DNA from: Eleginops maclovinus
Taxonomy: Eukaryota; Chordata; Actinopteri; Perciformes; Eleginopidae
NCBI RefSeq assembly: GCF_036324505.1
Contig: NC_086351.1
Location: forward strand, 5,140,001 to 5,204,000
Direction: 5' to 3'
Length of the DNA stretch: 64,000 nucleotides
Under the pieces are notes generated by a model that saw nothing but the letters and a program-made list of their open reading frames with translations, was not told the DNA's origin and made no database searches. Below are positions 51,740 to 62,576 of the stretch, in pieces. Each line of letters opens with the position of its first letter. The stretch's first letter is position 1. Both the position numbers and the translations under genes were made by a program.

Positions 51740-53060
51740 GTTGGGTTTTTTTCTCACGGTTATGACTGATCTGCAGGCCCACAAAACTTCCTTTTCATAC
51801 AAACTGAAACTGCTTCTCTGCTCGATATGCTGTACGACTGCTGGGACAGACAGCGAATGCAAATGACTGCACAGCATTGTTGGTAAATATCAAGAGCAGA
51901 ATTCCCCCAAAGTCCCCAGTACCTCTATGTGTCATAACAACACAAATAATCTATCACTCTCAGGGATCTCAGCCAGTCATGTTGAATATTCACTTCAACA
52001 CTAACAGACCTTTGCCTGCTGCCATATCAGCCACACACGAATGGCACCTGATAAAAATCACACTGTAGTGTTAGGCGCTAAAGTAGAATCTCCCTTCACA
52101 ACCTTCCCAAACACAATATGCAGCACAAGGAGCTGTTATTTCTATAAATAGCGCTGGCTTCACGCACAACACTTTGGCTACCATTACACATCAACAAGCA
52201 CAGGCATCAGCCACGAGCTGTGAGCTTGTCACATGTGCCTGAGCAGAACACACACACACACACACAGCACAGATTGTGAGTATGTGTCATATGCTCGCAA
52301 ACAGACAAGTGCATTCATACTCATCCATGTCAGTTAGAAGCACTAGGTTTGGGCTCTGCTTTTGGGCGAGATGTTTTACTGTTTTCACTAGGAGGATGTG
52401 GTAAGATTTTCTGTTTTATGCAGTTGCTTCAGTACACACAAGTCATTTTTTTTTCGCCCACAACCCTATTAGCCCACTCATTTACTAACAGGAACAATGA
52501 CAGCAATATTTACCAGAAACAGCATGGACAAAAGGCTGACATAATCATAAAAGAGAGGGGTTTCAACTAATGGAAAATACATGAGATTACTAGAAAGCAA
52601 TTCAGGAGAAATGCTGACAGCAGAGCAACAAAACAATAAGAAATCTTAATGTGATGTAAAAATATCTCTCAGATTATCATGCAGAGACTACCAGATGGAG
52701 ATATAGCCACCCATGGCAGTGAGTCCCAAGGAGAAACACCAAGGAGACATGACGGAGAAGAGATACGCAAGGCTGTGGTGCCCCCTGTTGGTGAGCCGTT
52801 GTAACTACATGAAATACAGTTAGCACTAAATTAACTATTCTTCAAAATCAAGTTAGTAATTTATTCATACCTCAGAATGAGAGCCATATACATACATTGT
52901 ACAGCCTTAAAAGACCAGATTTGTTACACTTAAATGTGTATGAGGCATACAATCAGTCCGCTAGGGGATTAAAAGGACACAAATATAACATTTTTATCAC
53001 AAATGATGGCTTTCCAGAACAAATCAAAAAGAAGAAATTAACCAATTGTTTAATTATTAT
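51740..53060. other. Intergenic, near the scmh1 3' end
   Basis: AT-rich DNA with a short CA run (52,250-52,265) and the CTCF-like site listed next. No gene was recognised. Confidence 0.4.
52777..52791 (-). promoter_or_regulatory. Candidate CTCF site
   Basis: On the - strand CCAACAGGGGGCACC is a close match to the CTCF core. It lies between the ends of the convergent cited4 and scmh1 genes. Motif evidence only. Confidence 0.45.
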
Positions 53061-53755
53061 ATATTTATTGAACAATGTTAAGCATGATAGGGCTCTCCAT
53101 GTAGGAACTCTAATAATATAGTATAAAAATTAAAAAAGTACAAATAACAAAGACAAGACAAGGCATAGTAAACGACATCCAGAATAAGAATTAAGAAACT
53201 GATTTCTTCATGGCAGTATTTTCAGAATAGTGTTTTTTTAATTACTTTTATAGTAATGGTTGCAAAATTGTTCCTCAAACTGAGGACTTAACCCATTCCC
53301 AACTATTGGGATGGATATAGTGTTTTCTTTTCTTCCTTTTACCATTTCTCACACAAACCGTTGAAAAAGGCAACAATAAAAGTTGATATATCCATGAATT
53401 ACAAAATATGAAATGTACAGAATAAAATGTAACATTATAGAAAAAGGCCAAACAAACTTGTACAGTTAACATGGCCACAGAGGACTCTTCAAGTTATACT
53501 GAAATGCGAAACAGATGGCGGAGGTGTGTGATCCTACGTATCCCATGCTGCCTTAGGGCTGGATTGTGCTACACAAAAATAAACATTCCTCATTGGATGA
53601 GGTCAGCACAGGCTTTGTAATACCAGATATGGTTGTGTGATGTGAGGTTGCTACATGTAAATGGTCAGTATACGTCCGATATGAAGTGCATGATATACTG
53701 ATCCTAGAACAGGGAGATGGAGTTCAGTCCTTTGGGAGGTGGTCAGCTGATCTCC
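53060..53755 (-). other. scmh1 3' UTR and polyadenylation signal
   Basis: On the - strand the stop codon is followed by about 0.7 kb without coding signal. AATAAA occurs at 53,069-53,064 and the weaker ATTAAA at about 53,240. Which is used is unknown. Confidence 0.5.
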
Positions 53756-53875
53756 TCAACCTCGTTTGAGTTTGTCGATATGGAAGATGAGTTTTAGAGA
53801 GGGGCCGAGCTTTAAGCCCATGTATTTCATCATCATGTCGCTGCGGAGCAACAGGAGCGCTTTGCCGTCAATCTC
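53756..53875 (-). CDS. scmh1: SCMH1 last coding exon: SAM domain C-terminal half
   Basis: The exon encodes 39 residues and a TGA stop. It starts [20 protein letters not shown], continues [19 protein letters not shown], and is the C-terminal half of the SAM domain of the Scm family. In Polycomb-group proteins this domain forms head-to-tail polymers and links SCM to PHC proteins of PRC1. The acceptor is CTGCAG before GAG ATT. It starts in phase 0, matching the end of the exon at 53,993-54,126. The protein ends immediately after the domain, as in other SCM-type proteins. Confidence 0.92.
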   Translation of the reverse strand, partial: EIDGKALLLLRSDMMMKYMGLKLGPSLKLIFHIDKLKRG

Positions 53876-53992
53876 CTGCAGCAGAGAGGGAGGGGGGAAA
53901 TGATTTAAGGTAACAACGGAAAAGTTGTGCTGATGTACGAACCAATCATCAATGTCTGGTATAATATATAAGCGTTATGAGAGAGTACATAC

Positions 53993-54126
53993 ATGTTTTC
54001 TGAAAAGGTCAGCGTGTGGTGCCAGCACTGGGTCGATCTCTCTGATGTACTGCATCACTTCCTCCACGGTCCACAGGTTGGGGTCCTGACCGCTCGGCCT
54101 CGGGCTCTCCCGAAAACTGCCCGAAC
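53993..54126 (-). CDS. scmh1: SCMH1 exon: SAM domain N-terminal half
   Basis: It reads (G)SGSFRESPRPSGQDPNL, then WTVEEVMQYIREIDPVLAP, then HADLFRKH. WTVEEVMQ to FRKH is the first half of the SAM domain and continues directly into [10 protein letters not shown] of the next exon. The acceptor is CACTTTCAG; the donor is CAT followed by GTATGT. The exon takes one base from the previous exon and ends in phase 0. An alternative acceptor (CATTTTCAG, about 54,148) would keep the frame and add seven residues. Confidence 0.9.
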
Positions 54127-54900
54127 CTGAAAGTGCAAAAAATGGAACCTGAAAATGACTATTATCAAAATGAATGACATGAACTGTAAATGCATTTTTT
54201 GAGCATGACACAGAATTGTATATAAACTGAAAATTCCACTGTTATTCACTATATCTATATATAAATAGATCTAAAAATATAGTTATACAAGTCATTCTAG
54301 CTGCTTATTCATCTTGTAAGGATACAACTCTTGCAGCATCAAAATGATACCACTATTATTCCCCTCCTATGTGCAAAAAAAGTGCAGTATTATCAGCCTG
54401 AAAAAACGGCATTGGTTAAATCCTACTTACAGTTCAGTCTGGTTTTTGGATGTTAGCTCTGAAACAGAACAGAGCGCTTATACGCAGCCCCCAGTTTCAT
54501 TTCAATAGAGCCTGTCCAGTGTCGCAGCAGAGGTGCCAATGTAAAGGTATCCACCCAGAAAATGCAGTGTCGTCATCCAGCAATACAGACAAATTAAATA
54601 TGAGCGAGTGCACAATGCTGGTAAATATTTTGTAGCATGGCTGCCATATTTCAACAGTTTACCTCGCAATCTTTTGCAAGTGTTGCTGGAGTAGCTTTGC
54701 AGAGTTGTGAAATCTTTTGCATATTTCATTATTTGTTATCTGACAAGCCGTCAAACTCATCTTTCAAGTCCCCTGCTTTTTTGTTGTAAATACAAGGGCT
54801 GTGTTTGGTGTGGTCGCACCATTCAGGAGAAATACACCCGCTGCACTGAAGCACTGAAAAGGTGTTTGACAATTGCTCCTGGATCAGCGTCTCTTCCTAC

Positions 54901-55032
54901 CTGTAGAGTTTTTGTGATGAAGCAGCTTGGAGGGAGACCTGAGGCCGGGAGTTTGTACCGTTGAGTTTGGAGAGAGAGGGCTCTTCTTTAAGTGCTCTGA
55001 TGATCCAACGCAGTTCTCCATGAAGGACTCAC
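54901..55032 (-). CDS. scmh1: SCMH1 exon: Ser/Pro-rich linker
   Basis: 132 nt, acceptor TGTCCCCAG, donor ACAG followed by GTAGGA. It encodes (G)ESFMENCVGSSEHLKKSP, then LSPNSTVQTPGLRSPSKL and LHHKNSTG. The segment is low-complexity linker between the SLED and SAM domains, with several Ser-Pro sites. A nearer donor at 54,959 (ACG/GTACAA) is weaker and breaks the reading frame with the next exon. This decides the longer exon. Confidence 0.8.
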
Positions 55033-57163
55033 CTGGGGACACAGAAGAGTCACAGTGAGATAAAGTAAACAGAAGATTCAACGTGACTGAAACAACAAAA
55101 GGGGCCACCGGCCTAGAACACCTAACCAGGAAAGCTGCAGTTTATATTGTATAGCATTTACATTGAAGACCTTATTAAAAGTATAACGATTATTTTTTGT
55201 GTATGAATTTCCTCTCTTTTTGACGTGTGTGTTATTTAATTAAAGTATAGTATATTTTGGTCTCTAGTTTGCCTTTTTTGTTGAATTTAAGCCATTGTTT
55301 GAACATTGATCTTCAAATCTAAAATCGGTAGCTACAGTGTAGATATGGCAATGAAAACTAAGTCCCAGGCTCCTCCAACAATGCAACATGAATATATATT
55401 GGACATAAAACTAGTAAAACCAATACACAAAGTGAAAGAACTAACAGACTAGAAATAAAATAGTGCAAAAGAATGTTGCAAAATGTGTAAGTAAATACAA
55501 ATGAAATAAATAGTGCAAGAAGAAGTCTATATAAATGGAATATACAAGAACAGGATGTAAAATGAAATATTGTACAGTGAAATGAAATGAATACTGTAAC
55601 ATTATTTAAGTAGATGCGTTAAATAAACCCAATGGGTATTTTGCCTCCTCCTGCAAAGTTTATCATTTCTTATCTGGTATGTTTATTTTTGAATTGTGCA
55701 AAAACTAAATTCCAGGGCGAAACAAAGTCCTTACTTATTTATTATTTTTACGAAAGTACAGAGGACAGATGGAGAGCCTTGTCACATGGTGCAACAACAA
55801 CACTCTCTTGGTGCTCTATATCAGATCAACCATTGAACTGGAACAGCAGCTCATTGTCCTGCCTGTCGTCCAGGGAGAGGAAGTGCACAAGGGGGGGACT
55901 CATAAGGAAAAGAACCTCTGGGTCCAAATGTGTTCACATGCTCGGCTAATAAAGTTAAAAGATCATCATCAGCTTTAGACAAGACCGGGGACGATGCGTA
56001 AAATATGGATGTTGCTCCAAAAAGGCAACAAATAAAAATAAAAGTGGATTTTTCACACAAATAATCAACTTGGATGCAGAAGAAAATCCAAACAGTTTCA
56101 AGATGTGCACACAGGCTTACACATAACAACCTCTATGTTGAAAATGATGACGATATCATAGTGAAGCTGGCCTTCGGGAAATAAAATGTCATCATTTAAT
56201 TGTCTCCCATTAGACATTCGTGTGAGATTTTGGCATAATTAGAGTTATTTTGTGAGTTCACATTTGACTCGACCTTTGAACATCAGATTCAAATTTGCTC
56301 ATCCTTTAGTTTAATTAGACTCAAGGGACAAAATCCCACAAGATGTTTCTGAGATATCATGTCATGGATGGGACAGGGCAGATAACTTGAAGTAATTGTG
56401 TTGGCACGGAGACAACACTATAAAATATAAACACACTGATTGAAAAGCTACAAGCACAATAGGTCTTATTCTCATGACATCGATCACAGTGAAATGCCTG
56501 TAACTGTAGGAGAGTATGACATTGATTTTAGTATGTTCTGGAGAAGTTTAAAGGAGGCTCTTTTACATAAATCTCTTTTAATGTTCCATTAACTTAATTA
56601 AAATGCAAGGAAATTGGAAGAAGATTAAATGATTAACCTCCTGCCCAGAGCGTAATACGACTCACTCCTGAGCCAAAAGCTTCTTCTGTTTTCCTTTTAT
56701 ATGATTACATAAGGCTTTACTAGACAACTCGGAGCAGTCAATTATTAGAGTTAAATAAAAGGTGGAGCGGCTTTAGAGTTTATAGCAACTGATTATACAA
56801 ACAAACAGACGAGGGCTTTAAGTGTTTTTCCTTTTTTCACTCACACATTAGAAGAAGAAATAGATCCAAAAGTGTTGAGTCAAATTGCCCAGCAAGGAGC
56901 TAGAGTGAAATCCGGGCACTGGTCATATCTCAGAGCTAATGTTGAGGTGCTCTACAGCTTATCACTTTAATATACAGGTGAACTAATGCACTACTGTTCT
57001 AATGGTGTAGGTGTTTATTTATTATTAGGCGTGAGCAAACAGAAACGGCACCAAAATGTTTTTTTGTCCAGATATGCAGATATCTCTCACTAGCTCTGTG
57101 GTGCAGGAATAAGGCCCAGGGTGGACATTAAGGAAAATGCATGACAGTAAAAAAATAACATAC
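55033..57163. other. scmh1 intron
   Basis: A 2.1-kb intron, AT-rich, with no recognisable exon or mobile element on either strand. Confidence 0.5.
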
Positions 57164-57286
57164 CATCAGTGGAGTGCCGGGGGATTTTGGACAGTTTCTG
57201 AGGCAGTGGGCTGTTGAAGTCCTGGAGGAAGCGCTTGGTGCCTCGACCCGGGCCTGTCGTTAGACTGTCCCCAAAACTTCTCCTCT
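57164..57286 (-). CDS. scmh1: SCMH1 exon: linker after the SLED domain
   Basis: 123 nt, acceptor TCCTCTTTAG, donor GATG followed by GTATGT, phase 1 on both sides. It encodes (E)RRSFGDSLTTGPGRGTKR, then FLQDFNSPLPQKLSKIPRHS and TDG. It is basic, with no folded domain recognised. The correct frame is set by the phase of both neighbours; the longer open frame seen here is a shadow. Confidence 0.8.
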
Positions 57287-57497
57287 CTAAAGAGGAAAGA
57301 ACATTTCAGAATTGGCAAAGGCGGACCACACGTCATATGATATAATGACAGTGTAAATGGCAAAGCATACAAAAAATACACCCTCAAAAACACACTTTTT
57401 CTATTTTTAGTAAAGAAATATAGAGCCAGAGGGAATTTAGTCTGTGTCGCTGAATACTTGGACATGTATCATGTTTAAGCATTATTCAATAATCACA

Positions 57498-59101
57498 TAG
57501 TGGGGCAAAAAAGTATTTAGTCAGCCACCAATTGTGCAAGTTCTCCCATTTAAAAAGATGAGAGATGCCTGTAATTTTTATCATAGGTACACTCAACTAT
57601 GAGAGACAGAATGAGAAAAAAAATCCAGGAAATCACATTGTAGGATTTTTAATGAATTCATTGGTAAATTCCTCGGTAAAATAAGTATTTGGTCAATAAC
57701 AAACAAGCAAGATTTCTGGCTCTCACAGACCTGTAACTTCTTCTTTAAGAGGCTCCTCTGTCCTCCACTCGTTACCTGTATTAATGGCACCTTTTTGAAC
57801 TCGTTATCAGTATAAAAGACACCTGTCCACAACCTCAAACAGTCATACTCCAAACTCCACTATGGCCAAGACCAAAGAGCTGTCAAAGGAGACCAGAGAC
57901 AAAACTGTAGACCTGCACCAGGCTGGGAAAACTGAATCTGCAATAGGTAAGCAGCTTGGTGTGAAGAAATCAACTGTGGGAGCAATTATTAGAAAATGGA
58001 AGACATACAAGACCACTGCTAATCTCCCTCGATCTGGGGCTCCACGCAAGATCTCACCCCGTGGGGTCAAAATGATCACAAGAACAGTGAGCAAAAATCC
58101 CAGAACCACACGGGGGGACCTAGTGAATGACCTGCAGAGAGCTGGGACCAAAGTAACAGAGGCTACCATCAGTAACACACTACGCCGCCAGGGACTTAAA
58201 TCCTGCAGTTCCAGACGTGTCCCCCTGCTTAAGCCAGTACATGTCCAGGCCCGTCTGAAGTTTGCTAGAGGGCATTTGGATGATCCAGAAGAGGATTGGG
58301 AGAATGTCATATGGTCAGATGAAACCAAAATCGAACTTTTTGGTAAAAACTCAACTCGTCGTGTTTGGAGGAGAAAGAATGCAGAGTTGCATCAAAGAAC
58401 ACCATACCTACTGTGAAGCATGGGGGTGGAAACATCATGCTTTGGGGCTGTTTTTCTGCAAAGGGACCAGGACGACTGATCCGTGTAAAGGAAAGAATGA
58501 ATGGGGCCATGTATCGTGAGATTTTGAGTGAAAACCTCCTTCCATCAGCAAGGGCACTGAAGATGAAGCGTGGCTGGGTCTTTCAGCATGACAATGATCC
58601 CAAACACACCGCCAGGGCAACGAAGGAGTGGCTTCGTAAGAAGCATTTCAAGGTCCTGGAGTGGCCTAGCCAGTCTCCAGATCTCAACCCCATAGAAAAT
58701 CTTTGGAGGGAGTTGAAAGTCTGTGTTGCCCAGCGACAGCCCCAAAACATCACTGCTTTAGAGGAGATCTGCATGGAGGAATGGGCCAAAATACCAGCAA
58801 CAGTGTGTGACAACCTTGTGAAGACTTACAGAAAACGTTTGACCTCTGTCATTGCCAACAAAGGGTATATAACAAAGTATTGAGATGAACTTTTGTTATT
58901 GACCAAATACTTATTTTCCACAATCATTTGAAAATAAATTCTTTAAAAATCAGACAATGTGATTTCCTGGATTTGTTTTTCTCATTTTGTCTCTCATAGT
59001 TGAGGTATACCTATGATAAAAATTACAGGCCTCTCTCATCTTTTTAAATGGGAGAACTTGCACAATTGGTGGCTGACTAAATACTTTTTTGCCCCACTGT
59101 A
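57498..59101 (+). mobile_element. Tc1-like DNA transposon, near full length
   Basis: About 1.6 kb, with long inverted terminal repeats (about 200 bp each: 57,498-57,708 and 58,890-59,101), both starting GTGGGGCAAAAAAGTATTTA after a TA. The repeats agree closely over their whole length, with only scattered differences, which implies a fairly young insertion. The left end has lost CA relative to the right (TA-GTGGGG against TA-CAGTGGGG). It lies in an scmh1 intron in the opposite orientation. The outermost TA dinucleotides are the expected target duplication. Confidence 0.93.
57862..58883 (+). pseudogene. Tc1-like transposase, frameshifted
   Basis: Starts [14 protein letters not shown]. Residues 8-50 are a paired-type helix-turn-helix DNA-binding domain, followed by a basic linker ([10 protein letters not shown], 54-63). 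The first catalytic Asp is D153 in IWSDETK. A one-base deletion near 58,395, after NAELH, shifts the frame and the first frame ends at 58,416. The rest continues in the next frame with [13 protein letters not shown], the second Asp in QHDNDPKH and the Glu in DLNPIEN, 34 residues later (DD34E). It ends at 58,883. All three catalytic residues survive but not in one frame. The full size is about that of the family (about 340 aa). Confidence 0.9.
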
Positions 59102-59835
59102 CATGCCTTAAGGAAACTAAAACACATCAGCAAGAAGACACACTTTGACAGTTTAACCCTCATCATGATCACACTAGAATGACGTACTGTAGGATGTATG
59201 ATAAGAGCCGCTCTACTGAATTCATTACAAACAATCAATATGTCAATGAACAGCATCCTCTTGTTCACTACTCCAATAAAGAACCTTGTTGTCAGTACAC
59301 TTGGCTGGTAGCCAAACCGATTTATTTTGTGTCTAGTTTATCTTATTCCCAAGAAATCTAAATTCTAGGCTTGACAGACCCTTTGTGCCTTTTGTAGAGC
59401 TGTGTAGAACATAATGTGCAGACACTCAGGGGATGCCATGGTGCACCTCCCTCAAGTATTCACAAGATTTGCTTCTAAGAAGGTTACTGCCAACTACTCC
59501 CCATGAGTGAGGGAGACACTATCTTCTTTTTTCTTTCAGGAGTTTTGTTTTTAAAAGAACTTACAAAAAAATAACACACTGGTGCCTCTTTTTTTAAAGA
59601 GAAGAATATATATTTTGTGTAGAATTGTTCTTATATTCTTGTCAACTTTAACGATATGTACGCAACGAACAATCTGGAGAACGTGTTAAGTCTGTAAGTC
59701 TCCAGCATAATAAAACTGACACTCCAGGTATCGGATTTGTCCAATAAATTAGGACAAAAAATCTCCACATAACTGCTGTAAATTAAAATATGTAGCTGTG
59801 TGTGTCAAGACTCGATGTGAGAACAGTATACTGAC

Positions 59836-60006
59836 CGGCGGTGTGTGTGTGTGTGTCGTGGTGCAGGCCTCCTCTGGCCACAGGCTGGCTGCCAAAGAGA
59901 GGGTCGCAGTGAAGGTTGTGGCAGAGCTTTTCCAAGAAGCGGAGGACGTAGGTGACGCTGCTGACTGTGGGCAGAGTCAGGGTGTGCTGCTGCTTGTCAA
60001 AGTAGG
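59836..60006 (-). CDS. scmh1: SCMH1 exon: SLED domain second half
   Basis: 171 nt, acceptor CCTGTGTAG, donor GCCG followed by GTCAGT, phase 1 at both ends. It encodes (A)YFDKQQHTLTLPTVSSV, then TYVLRFLEKLCHNLHCDPLF and GSQPVARGGLHHDTHTHTA. TYVLRFLEKLCHNL is a hallmark of the SCMH1/SCML2 SLED domain, a DNA-binding domain of these proteins. The exon ends in a CA microsatellite (reverse complement of 59,841-59,856), so the last residues, HDTHTHTA, are repeat-derived. Confidence 0.92.
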
Positions 60007-60197
60007 CTACACAGGGATGAGGATCAAGTTATGTTTAATAAAGTGCACAGCAGTATTCATTTAGTCAACAAGAACTATGACTCAGATATTCGACATGAAT
60101 AAAGCGAGTGAATGACGAGAGGGCCGCGTCATTTAAACATTACAACTAATATCAACATTGAGGATATTCTTAATTATATTGACAGCTTAATCCCCAC

Positions 60198-60398
60198 CGG
60201 AAATGACTTCACCGCCGTGCCCTGACTTGAGGCAGGAGAAGACGGTCCCCTGGTTTTGGGCGGAGTCCACACAGGCCTGAACACACTGCTGGAGCACGGA
60301 GGAGGCTCGGCCCGGCCCAAAGTGGTCCGGCAGCTGCTTGATACGCCGCTGGTCCAAATGGGGGCCCGCTTTGCCATACTTGTTAAGGTACACACAAA
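60198..60398 (-). CDS. scmh1: SCMH1 exon: SLED domain first half
   Basis: 201 nt, acceptor CCCTCCACAG, donor TCCG followed by GTGGGG. It encodes (V)CVYLNKYGKAGPHLDQRR, then IKQLPDHFGPGRASSVLQQC, then VQACVDSAQNQGTVFSCLKS and GHGGEVIS. This is the N-terminal half of the SLED domain; CVYLNK..GPHLD, QLPDHFGP and GHGGEVIS are family signatures. It joins in frame to the next exon as EVISAYFD. The gene name rests mainly on this exon and the SAM exons. Confidence 0.94.
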
Positions 60399-61441
60399 CT
60401 GTGGAGGGAAGCACCGAGCAGAGGAGTCAATGATGAAGGTCATGTGACTTACTTTATCTGTAAGACGCTACTCTGTGGTGGACTTACTACATTGACTGTG
60501 GTTAAACATTAACAATCATAGTAACAGTTGGACAGTGTCCGTTTGTTGCTATGGAAACAGAATGTTCAGAGTAACCTAGCAACGGATGACAGAAATAGAG
60601 CGCCACAGGGATGACGTATTTTCGAGGGCCGACCCGGAAGTAAGCTGCGCATGGGTTCCCTCGACAAAAAAGCGATAAGGTCCGTGGAAAACAAACCTGT
60701 TTGATAAGTGCACGTTTTTGTTCTACCCTACTTTTATATTTATCATAAATCTAATCGCCAGAAGCAAAATCCTAACGTTATGCTATAAACGAACTACAGA
60801 GGAGTACTGTAGGGTTGCACGACTTCAACGTCACGCCAACTTAAGATCCTTTCAACTGACTTTCGTGCGCTGGCATATTTTAACAAAGCTTTTCCTTTTA
60901 GCCACAAAGGAATTTAACTAGAAGTACTTCAAGCAGAACAGGGGAAAACTAACTCAGCATGAGTGTTTACGTGTTCGGCGTAATGACGAACAATGTCCTC
61001 GACAACTTCAGTAGTTCTATTCAGCTACTTGTTAACAACCATCGTTTTTCAGACACGTAAACTCCTCAAAAATCACCATGGGGGGGGGGGGTCACTGTAG
61101 ATTAATGTCGTAGAGAAACGTGATCCGTCTCTTACCACACAGACCTTATCTTCGAGCTACTTTCAAAAATCCTGTGGAGAAATCGCATTGACGCTGAGAC
61201 GAGGGAACCGGAAGTTGGAAAATGCTAACTCACTTCCGGGTTTTAGGACTCATTCCTGTGGCACTCTATTTAGTGTAGTTAAATAAACAAGCCTCTCGCA
61301 ACTTCTACAAATCTTAATTAATAAAAGAGACTTTGTGTATTTTAAAACCTGTTTTTGCAGTGACTGCTTAACAAATGGCCAGAACCTCCCAGGCATAAAT
61401 ATATTGTGAAGTATTTCCAGGTGTGTGTGGTGGTTGTGTAC
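60399..61441. promoter_or_regulatory. scmh1 intron with promoter-like motif cluster
   Basis: The intron carries two RFX X-boxes (GTTGCTATGGAAAC at 60,545; GTAACCTAGCAAC at 60,571), a CRE-like TGACGTA (60,612), ETS sites (CCGGAAGT at 60,634 and 61,208; ACTTCCGG at 61,232) and NRF1-like TGCGCATG (60,646). It also has a 12-G run (61,080-61,091). A - strand donor-like GTGTG/GTAAGAG lies at 61,136. Such motif sets mark housekeeping or ciliary promoters. No new coding exon could be shown. Confidence 0.4.
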
Positions 61442-61568
61442 CTGTGGGGGCCTGTAGTGCAGAGTTGGGGATGGTGGCATTGTCCAGAGGCACACTGCTG
61501 GTGTCGGGTTCTGGAGTGCTGGTGGTGGGGGACGTGGGGACTGGATTAGGGACCACGCGGGGTTTCCT
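61442..61568 (-). CDS. scmh1: SCMH1 exon: Pro/Thr-rich linker into SLED
   Basis: 127 nt, acceptor TTGTATCCAG, donor CACAG followed by GTACAC; starts in phase 0 and ends in phase 1. It encodes RKPRVVPNPVPTSPTTSTPE, then PDTSSVPLDNATIPNSALQ and APT. The PTSPTTSTPEPDTS stretch directly before the SLED domain is strongly conserved in SCMH1 as I recall the human protein. The first residues complete GSK-RKPR across the splice junction. Confidence 0.9.
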
Positions 61569-61866
61569 CTGGATACAAACACACATTCAGACGTTTTATA
61601 ACATTGGTGTTTTTGCTGGTTCGATACCATCCGTTTATTCGTGTTATGTCTTTGATAGCTCATTTTATGGCATCGTTTCCACTCTGAAAACGAAAAGTGC
61701 CTCAGACATCAAAAGGAAAAGTCTTGATGTATTTCCATTAATGCAAAATGTGTTGTGGACAGATCAATCTGCTTTGATTGGAAAAAATTGGCACACAGGA
61801 TGGCATTTTATTCTAACACACAACCAACACGTTGTTTGATCCACCCTTTTAAAAGTTGTTTATTAC

Positions 61867-62064
61867 CTTGCTGCCAGGCTTGGGCCCTCTTTTCTTTGGG
61901 ATTTTGACGGGTTCTTCTGCCTGAGTCTGGGCCTGCTGCAGAGCGATCCTCTGGGCCCAGTTGGCAGGCAGTCGGCCCCTGGTTCTCCCGGGGCCCGTCA
62001 CCGGCCGTCCTGGGCCAGCCATGGCATCTTCCAGCCAGCCTGCTCTCTTGGCCCAGCCCAGCTG
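61867..62064 (-). CDS. scmh1: SCMH1 exon: basic linker, cassette-like, copy 2 of KIPKKRGPKPGSK
   Basis: 198 nt, phase 0 at both ends, acceptor TTGTTTAG before CAG (a NAGNAG-type site, so one Gln may be optional), donor AGCAAG followed by GTAATA. It encodes 66 residues: QLGWAKRAGWLEDAMAGPGR, then PVTGPGRTRGRLPANWAQRI, and ends EEPVKIPKKRGPKPGSK. The basic RGR and KKRGPKPGSK runs resemble AT-hook-type DNA-binding or nuclear-localisation segments. Its last 13 residues repeat the end of the preceding exon (62,577-62,821). Leaving it out would keep the frame. Confidence 0.8.
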
Positions 62065-62576
62065 CTAAACAACAGCAGAGGAGACGAAGAGTCAGGGGGG
62101 GGGGGTAACTCTTCATGCTGGGATACTACATAATGATAAAGCTCAAGCATGTTCAACCAAGACTCATCAGATGTAAAAAATGAGACGTCAGCCAGTGTTT
62201 GGTTCAATGAACTCACTTTATTTTACCTCCAATATTAAGCTTAGATACATATTTAGTTTGGTTTTAAGCTCCTTCATTTTGAGATTTCTACCATCCCTTT
62301 ACACTTCAATGCAATTCTGTCGGTGATCACAGCAATGAGAAATGTTCCTTCAACATGTCTTACAATCTCTTAAACTAATTTAAACAGTGGACAGACACAA
62401 ACGTTTTAGATCTAGAGAAGAAGTCTAGCTTTAATGTCCAATCTATTAGGGGAAAATAGGAAAATCTTAGGCACAGCTATCCGACAACTTGAGAAAATAA
62501 GCAAACTTACAGCTGCGTCTCTGGTTTGTTCCAGAGCTGTGTATGCATGACAAGCATGTGTTTGTTTGTGACCTAC

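Noticed and set aside
54948..54960. Donor ACG/GTACAA for the scmh1 exon at 54,901-55,032
   Set aside because: It leaves phase 0 while the next exon needs phase 1; the GTAGGA donor at 54,900 fits.
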